Of a stretch of DNA of 12,031 nt, positions 7,967 to 12,031 are shown one piece after another. The notes beneath the pieces were generated by a model. The model saw only the letters and a program-made list of their open reading frames with translations, was not told where the DNA came from and ran no database searches. The position numbers were made by a program, and so were the translations under genes. This DNA is from Pseudomonadota bacterium (GTDB lineage Bacteria; Myxococcota; Polyangia; GCA-2747355; JACKDQ01), in contig JAUVBO010000020.1 in the NCBI GenBank assembly GCA_030591195.1, positions 1 to 12,031 of the forward strand. Reading direction: 5' to 3'. Within the stretch, counting starts at the first letter, position 1. Each line of letters opens with the position of its first letter.

Positions 7967-8454
7967 GGGCAAGAGGGGTCGCACTCGTGGATGCAAGGGC
8001 AGGCGCCCATGATGTACTGGTACTGGTTGAGGCAGGCCTGGCAGTCGAACGGTTCGACGTTCGCCAGGCAGAGGTAGTAGCCGTAGAGCCGCTCGAAACA
8101 CTTGGCAGCGGTCTGGTCGGCGAAGCAGGCGGGGATCTTCTCGCAGGCCTGCTGGGTCCAGGGGACGATGTGAGCGGTCCACGCCTGGCCGAGCGGGTCG
8201 GCCTCGCCGTTGCAGCTCGCGATCAGGCGCTTGCAGGCCGCGCTGCCCAGGGTGGCCAGCGAGCCGCCGTCGCTCGCTGGCGCCGGGGGGCCGTCGGCCA
8301 CCGTGCCGCCGGTGTCGGCGTTGCCACCGCCGCCATCGCTCGCCGGTGCTCCGTCGCCGCCAGGTGGCTGATCCTCGTCGCTGCAGCCCGTCGGTGCCAG
8401 GCAGAGCAGCAGCGAGAGCGCGAGGCCGAGGGAGGAAACCATTATGCCACGCAT
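7963..8454 (-). CDS. Cys-rich lipoprotein with Gly/Asp-rich linker
   Basis: A 163-residue predicted lipoprotein. The signal sequence MRGIMVSSLGLALSLLLCLA ends in LAPTGC, with C24 as the lipidated residue. Pro at -3 is unusual for a lipobox, but the rest and the following SDED fit. Residues about 25-66 are a low-complexity Gly/Asp/Pro/Ala linker, as is common in deltaproteobacterial surface lipoproteins. Residues about 67-163 form a compact domain with 12 cysteines (74, 81, 104, 110, 119, 129, 138, 141, 152, 154, 158, 162), closing with CPCIHECDPSCP. The even number suggests disulfides, though metal binding cannot be excluded. The start is ATG 8454 because AGGAG (8466-8462) lies 7 bases before it. 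The overlapping ATG at 8458 is in another frame and only 3 bases from that site. The stop overlaps the next gene's start. No family name can be given. Confidence 0.8.
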   Translation of the reverse strand: MRGIMVSSLGLALSLLLCLAPTGCSDEDQPPGGDGAPASDGGGGNADTGGTVADGPPAPASDGGSLATLGSAACKRLIASCNGEADPLGQAWTAHIVPWTQQACEKIPACFADQTAAKCFERLYGYYLCLANVEPFDCQACLNQYQYIMGACPCIHECDPSCP

Positions 8455-8461
8455 CCATTTT

Positions 8462-8466
8462 CTCCT
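8462..8466 (-). promoter_or_regulatory. Ribosome binding site (AGGAG) of the lipoprotein gene
   Basis: Read on the - strand, AGGAG is followed by 7 bases and then ATG 8454. It sits only 3 bases from the competing ATG at 8458, so it decides between two overlapping starts in different frames. Confidence 0.6.
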
Positions 8467-8478
8467 CGGAAAGGCGCT

Positions 8479-8484
8479 ATCATA
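8479..8484 (-). promoter_or_regulatory. Possible -10 element (TATGAT) for the leftward operon
   Basis: On the - strand, TATGAT matches the sigma-70 -10 consensus at 5 of 6 bases and lies about 25 bases before ATG 8454. No clear TTGACA-like -35 is visible at 16-18 bases. Weak. Confidence 0.25.
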
Positions 8485-8524
8485 CCGCACCGGGCGCGGG
8501 GACTCGCGATAACCCAGTGAACGT

Positions 8525-8530
8525 GATAAT
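8525..8530 (+). promoter_or_regulatory. Possible -10 element (GATAAT) for the rightward signalling operon
   Basis: GATAAT matches the -10 consensus at 5 of 6 bases. It is about 32 bases before the receiver gene start and sits in a small AT-rich patch (8521-8535). No good -35 is seen. Weak. Confidence 0.25.
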
Positions 8531-8549
8531 TTTTGCAGGGCATTTGGCG

Positions 8550-8555
8550 AGGAGG
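8550..8555 (+). promoter_or_regulatory. Ribosome binding site (AGGAGG) of the receiver gene
   Basis: A perfect AGGAGG lies 7 bases before ATG 8563. This sets the start there rather than at the upstream TTG/GTG codons. Confidence 0.7.
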
Positions 8556-8562
8556 GGTCTCG

Positions 8563-8976
8563 ATGGCGCACCCCAGCATTCATGTCGTCGATGACGAGCC
8601 TGAGATCGGTCGGCTGGTGTTGATGGCGCTCGGCGCCCAGGGTTACGAGGTCGAGCTGTTCGAGACCGGCGAGGCGTTCGCCGAGGCTCACGGGGCCGCG
8701 TCCGACCCCCACCTGCTGATCGTCGACAAGAACCTGCCGGGGATCTCGGGCTTCGAGGTGGTCGAGCGGCACCACCGCGACGCGCGGGGCCAGTTCGAGG
8801 CGATCATGATCACCGGCTACGCCGACGACGCGTCGGAGACCGAGGCGACGCGCCTGGGGATCCGCGAATATATCCGCAAGCCCTTCGCCCTCGACGAGCT
8901 TCGCCAGGCGGTCGCCCGCGCCGAGCAGCGACTTGCCGAGCAACCTCGCAGGGAGCGGGTCTCGGATCCTCATTGA
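8563..8976 (+). CDS. Stand-alone response-regulator receiver protein
   Basis: A 137-residue protein made of one CheY-like receiver domain with no output domain. The acidic pocket is D10-D11 in VVDDEP. The phospho-accepting Asp is D55 in LLIVDKNLPG. The switch Thr is T84 in IMITGYAD, and the conserved Lys is K106 in IRKPFA. All residues needed for phosphorylation are present. The tail (about 125-137) is short and charged. It probably shuttles phosphate or binds a partner protein. It heads a same-strand run with the hybrid kinase (26-base gap) and the membrane kinase, and is divergent from the lipoprotein operon. Its receiver closely resembles that of the next protein (shared IVDKNLPGISG and IMITGYAD), indicating duplication. 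The start is set by the AGGAGG site. Its direct phosphodonor is probably one of the two downstream kinases; this is inferred from position only. Confidence 0.9.
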   Translation: MAHPSIHVVDDEPEIGRLVLMALGAQGYEVELFETGEAFAEAHGAASDPHLLIVDKNLPGISGFEVVERHHRDARGQFEAIMITGYADDASETEATRLGIREYIRKPFALDELRQAVARAEQRLAEQPRRERVSDPH

Positions 8977-9002
8977 CCCCTTAGGGCGAAGGCAGTGCTG
9001 TC

Positions 9003-10352
9003 GTGAGCGCAGAAGAGCAAGCAGAGCAGGATGATCAGCGGCCGCTGGTGATCGTCATCGACGACGAGCCACCGGTCTGCCGTACGGTGGCGCGGGCGCT
9101 CAAGGAACGCTACCGGGTCCGGTCCTACGAGACGGCCGAGGACTTCGAGCCGCCGGACGAGCCCCACGTTCTGATCGTCGACAAGAACCTGCCGGGGATC
9201 TCCGGGCTCGATCTGGTCGAGCGCCAGCAGCAGCGGGCCGAGGTCCCGTTCGAGACGATCATGATCACCGGCTACGCCGACATGGAGTCGGCGCTGCGCG
9301 CGATGCAGATCGGCGTCTTCAAGTACCTGCGCAAGCCGTTCGACGTCGACGACCTGCTGGCCTCGGTGGGTGGGGCTGCCGAGCGGCTCGCCGATGATGA
9401 CCCCCCGCGGGCGGACCAGGCGCCCCTGCTGGCGCGGGTGCGCGAGCTCGAGGGGACCGTCTCCGACCTGTCGCTGACCCTCTCGTCGCTGCGTCGCAAC
9501 GAGACCGCGTTGCTCAACGAGCGGCTGGTCTCGCTCGGCCAGGTCACCGCCTCGGTGACCCACGAGCTGAACAACGTGCTGACCTACGTCATGGGCAACT
9601 TCGAGCTGCTCTCCCAGCGGCTGCCGGCGATGCTGGTGGCGGTCGAGACGCTGCGCGCGGGAGGCTCGGCCGAACTCTTCTTCGAACAGCACGGATCGCT
9701 GCTGCAGGGCGCGCTCTACGAGGGCCTGCCGACGTTCATGAAGCAGACCGGCGACGGCCTGGAGTTGATCCGCCAGCTCTGCGAGGACCTGCGCGGCCTG
9801 TCGAAGGTCTCCGACCAGGCCAAGGTGTTCGACGTGCGCGAGGCGGCGCAGACCGCGATCCGGATGGCAGGAGCGGTGGTCCGCCGCAACATCGAGTTGT
9901 CGGTGACGATGGACGACAACGCGCTGCCGGCCCGGGGCAACGCCGGGCGGCTGGTCCAGGCGATGATCAACCTGCTGATCAACGCCGCCGAGGCGATCGA
10001 CCCCAAGCAGGATCGGCCGCGCCGGATCAAGCTCGAGCTGACGCGGGCCGACAGCCGGGTGCTGATCCGCGTCACCGACACCGGGCGCGGCATCCAGAAG
10101 AAGTACCTCCAGGACATCTTCAAGCCGTTCGTGACGTTCAAGAAGGACGGCACCGGGCTCGGCCTGCCGCTGGTGCAGAGCATCGTCGAGCAGGCCCACG
10201 GGGAGCTGACGATCAGCAGCGAGGTCGATCAGGGGACCACCGTCGACCTGCACCTGCCGCTGGCGCTCGAGGACTGGCCGCGGACTGCCAGCGGCCGGAT
10301 CACGCTACCCCCCGAGTACTCCGACGACAAGGACCGCGGTGGCGACGGCTGA
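9003..10352 (+). CDS. Soluble hybrid: N-terminal receiver plus histidine kinase
   Basis: A 449-residue cytoplasmic protein with a receiver domain (about 14-130) followed by a kinase core. In the receiver, D20-D21 form the acidic pocket, D60 in VDKNLPG accepts phosphate, T89 is the switch residue and K111 the conserved Lys. A short coiled linker (about 140-175) leads to the dimerisation helix with H187 in VTHELNN, the autophosphorylation site. A helical spacer of about 70 residues separates this from the second dimerisation helix (LELIRQLCEDL, 253-263). The ATPase domain shows the N box (N327 in INLLINAAEA), the G1 box DTGRGI (359-364), an F box around FKPF and the G2 box GTGLGL (384-389 region). 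There is no membrane segment or PAS domain, so its input is likely phosphorylation of its own receiver. The start is GTG 9003, with only a weak AAGG upstream. The 24-base gap to the next kinase suggests one transcript. Confidence 0.9.
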   Translation: MSAEEQAEQDDQRPLVIVIDDEPPVCRTVARALKERYRVRSYETAEDFEPPDEPHVLIVDKNLPGISGLDLVERQQQRAEVPFETIMITGYADMESALRAMQIGVFKYLRKPFDVDDLLASVGGAAERLADDDPPRADQAPLLARVRELEGTVSDLSLTLSSLRRNETALLNERLVSLGQVTASVTHELNNVLTYVMGNFELLSQRLPAMLVAVETLRAGGSAELFFEQHGSLLQGALYEGLPTFMKQTGDGLELIRQLCEDLRGLSKVSDQAKVFDVREAAQTAIRMAGAVVRRNIELSVTMDDNALPARGNAGRLVQAMINLLINAAEAIDPKQDRPRRIKLELTRADSRVLIRVTDTGRGIQKKYLQDIFKPFVTFKKDGTGLGLPLVQSIVEQAHGELTISSEVDQGTTVDLHLPLALEDWPRTASGRITLPPEYSDDKDRGGDG

Positions 10353-10376
10353 TCGCCGCCGCTGTCGCTTGCCTTC

Positions 10377-12031
10377 GTGCGCTACTCGACCAAAATTACG
10401 GTGCTGCTCGTGGCGGTCTCGGCCCTGCCCGTGGCCGCCTCGGGTCTCGTCTCGAGCACGCTGAGCACCAAGACGGTCACCGCCGAGACCCTGCAGCTCC
10501 AGCGCGAGCTGGTCCGGCAGGTGGCGGCCCAGGTCGACGCCTGGGCGGCGAGCATCCTGCGCGACCTCGAGCGAGCCGGCTCCTACCTCCCGTTCGACCG
10601 TTCGACCGGCAATGACCTCGCCGCCCTGCTGCGCGTGCCCTACCGGCAGCTCGAGTACGCCACGGCGGTGATGTTGCTCGACGGAGCGGGCAAGCCGGTG
10701 GTGCGCCCGGCCTACCTCGCAGACGACGGCCAGCTGCCCGCCGACGACGAGCTGCCCGCCGATCTTCGCGGACGAGTACGCCTGCGCGCTGAGGACCTCG
10801 ATCGTCTGGCGCGACAGATCCCGAGCTCGGCGGCGCTGGTCAGCGGCGGCGCCTGCAGTGGCGTCTACCGCGGGCGCGACGGCGTCCGGCTCGCCTGCGC
10901 GGTGGCCCTGAAGGTCGGCCGGCTCGCTGCCGAGGTCAAGCTCGACCGGCTCCAGCGACTGCTCGAGAGCGCGAGTCGCTTCGGGGGCCGGCTCTACATC
11001 ACCGACGGCGATCATCGCGTCGTGGTCAGCTCGGGCAGGCCCAGCAGCGGCACCCGGCTGGCGCACCTGGCCCTGCTCGGCGTCGATCGCGGCGGCCGCC
11101 GGTCGGTCGAGCGGTACGCCGACGAGACCGGCCGGCCGGTCTTCGGCACCGTGGCGCAGGTGCGCCGCCTCGGCTGGTACCTGCGGCTCGAGCAGCCCAC
11201 CGAGCGCGCGCTCGGTCCGGCGCGCCGGCTGCTGCTCTACACCGGGCTGTGGACGCTGCTCTGCCTGGTGCTGGCGATCGGCGGCGGGATCTACCTCAGC
11301 CGCGGAGTGACCGGTCCGGTGGGGCGCCTGGCCAGCGCGGCCCGGGCGATCGCTGCCGGTGGTGACCTCGAGCAGCGGGTGCCGGTGACCGGTCGTGACG
11401 AGCTCGCACAGCTGGCCGGTGCCTTCAACGCGATGGTGGCCGAGGTCAAGCGGTCGATGGCGGTGATCGCGGACCAGCGTGACGAGCTGCAGCGCTGGAA
11501 CGAGGAGCTGCAGCAGCGGGTCGAGGAGCGAACCCGGGAGGTGCAGGAAGCGCTGGAGCAGGTGATCCGCTCGCAGAAGATGGGGGCGCTTGGCGAGCTC
11601 TCGGCCGGCGTGGCCCACGAGTTGAACAACCCGCTGGCGAGCATCATGCTCGGCAGCCAGCTGGCCCAGACCCAGCTCGCCGACGATGAAGGCCGCGAGA
11701 CCCTCGAGATGATCGTCGAGCAGTCCCAGCGGATGCACGAGATCATCCAGCGGCTGCTGCGGTTTGCCGAGACTCCCGAGGGGGTGGTGCGGCGCCCGAT
11801 CGCTGTGGCGCCGCTCTGCCGCGAGGCGCTCGAGCTGGCGCACACCGCGCTCGAGGAGTCGTCGGTGGAGACCGCGCTCGACGTGCCGGAGGAGCTGGCG
11901 GAGATCTCGGGGGACCGCGCCGAGCTGCAGCAGGCGCTGCTGCACCTGATCTACAACGCCGCGCGGGCGATGCCCGACGGCGGCAAGCTGACCCTCGAGG
12001 CGCGGGAGGTCAAGGAGGCGGTGCGGGTTAC
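10377..12031 (+). CDS. Membrane sensor histidine kinase (dCache-like, HAMP, HisKA), truncated by window end
   Basis: An open frame running off the right edge; 551 codons are visible. Membrane segment 1 is about 7-26 and segment 2 about 285-307. The extracytoplasmic region between them (about 30-284) has features of a double-Cache sensor: LYITDGDHRVVVSSG near 206-220, and GRPVFGTV with LGWYLRLEQP near 252-274, just before segment 2. It contains a possible cysteine pair, C160 and C174. A HAMP linker (about 308-362) and coiled coil (about 362-400) follow. The HisKA helix carries H414 in VAHELNNPLASI. The ATPase domain starts about 470, with its N box at N527 (LIYNAARAM); the G1, F and G2 boxes lie beyond the window. 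GTG 10377 is the first normal start after the in-frame stop at 10350-10352, though no clear ribosome site precedes it. It probably provides the environmental input for the cluster. The ligand is unknown. Confidence 0.88.
   Translation, partial: MRYSTKITVLLVAVSALPVAASGLVSSTLSTKTVTAETLQLQRELVRQVAAQVDAWAASILRDLERAGSYLPFDRSTGNDLAALLRVPYRQLEYATAVMLLDGAGKPVVRPAYLADDGQLPADDELPADLRGRVRLRAEDLDRLARQIPSSAALVSGGACSGVYRGRDGVRLACAVALKVGRLAAEVKLDRLQRLLESASRFGGRLYITDGDHRVVVSSGRPSSGTRLAHLALLGVDRGGRRSVERYADETGRPVFGTVAQVRRLGWYLRLEQPTERALGPARRLLLYTGLWTLLCLVLAIGGGIYLSRGVTGPVGRLASAARAIAAGGDLEQRVPVTGRDELAQLAGAFNAMVAEVKRSMAVIADQRDELQRWNEELQQRVEERTREVQEALEQVIRSQKMGALGELSAGVAHELNNPLASIMLGSQLAQTQLADDEGRETLEMIVEQSQRMHEIIQRLLRFAETPEGVVRRPIAVAPLCREALELAHTALEESSVETALDVPEELAEISGDRAELQQALLHLIYNAARAMPDGGKLTLEAREVKEAVRV

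Larger units (their letters stand above)
8455..8562. promoter_or_regulatory. Divergent control region between the lipoprotein operon and the receiver operon
   Basis: This 108-base stretch separates two diverging operons and carries both ribosome sites and both weak -10 candidates. The side next to the receiver gene is noticeably AT-rich (8521-8535). No clear operator palindrome is seen. Confidence 0.45.

Noticed and set aside
7967..8458. Upstream extension of the unknown protein's frame to ATG 8458
   Set aside because: It would overlap the whole lipoprotein gene, its composition there is Arg/Pro/Gly-rich like a shadow, and ATG 8458 is too close to the ribosome site, which instead fits ATG 8454.
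8523..8537. Sigma-54 promoter suggested by TTGCA at 8533-8537
   Set aside because: The required GG about 10 bases before the GC is missing (GT at that place).
8970..10253. Open frame on the - strand (427 codons)
   Set aside because: It lies opposite the hybrid kinase, whose domains are unmistakable; the antisense product shows only biased composition.
10305..11945. Open frame on the - strand (546 codons)
   Set aside because: It lies opposite the membrane kinase; Gln/His/Arg-rich antisense shadow with no recognisable domain.

Overview
The window is GC-rich (hand counts of about 70% in ordinary coding stretches) and tightly packed with genes. It holds eight clear protein genes and one unfamiliar one, with no gene-free stretch longer than about 130 bases. 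I see no rRNA, tRNA, CRISPR array, insertion sequence or phage gene. The GC content, the stand-alone receiver and hybrid-kinase style of signalling, the TPR/peptidase-MA protein and the Gly/Asp/Pro-linker Cys-rich lipoprotein all suggest a myxobacterium-like or other deltaproteobacterial (Myxococcota-type) chromosome. That placement is inference; no marker gene is present.

Left block, + strand (1-6389). First comes an RND/MMPL-superfamily membrane transporter of HpnN-like layout, whose start probably lies just off the left edge. A small histidine phosphotransfer (Hpt) protein follows. Last is a large secreted TPR protein with a zinc-peptidase (peptidase MA-like, HELNH...E) domain in its middle.

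Central block, - strand (8454 down to 6400). Three genes read leftwards: a Cys-rich lipoprotein, an unrecognised 176-residue protein whose GTG start overlaps the lipoprotein stop (GTGA), and a ZnT9/SLC30A9-like cation diffusion facilitator. The block converges on the TPR gene with a 10-base gap and diverges from the signalling block across about 108 bases.

Right block, + strand (8563 to the right edge). A stand-alone receiver protein, a soluble receiver-histidine kinase hybrid, and a membrane histidine kinase (dCache-like sensor, HAMP, HisKA, start of HATPase) lie head to tail. The membrane kinase is cut by the window end. The two receiver domains are close paralogues, with a 32-base identical stretch. 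None of the three proteins has a visible output domain, so the cluster looks like a phosphorelay whose effector lies elsewhere. The Hpt protein in the left block is a possible but unproven partner.

The best candidates for something undescribed are the coupled lipoprotein/unknown/CDF unit and the output-less phosphorelay with duplicated DKNLPGISG receivers.
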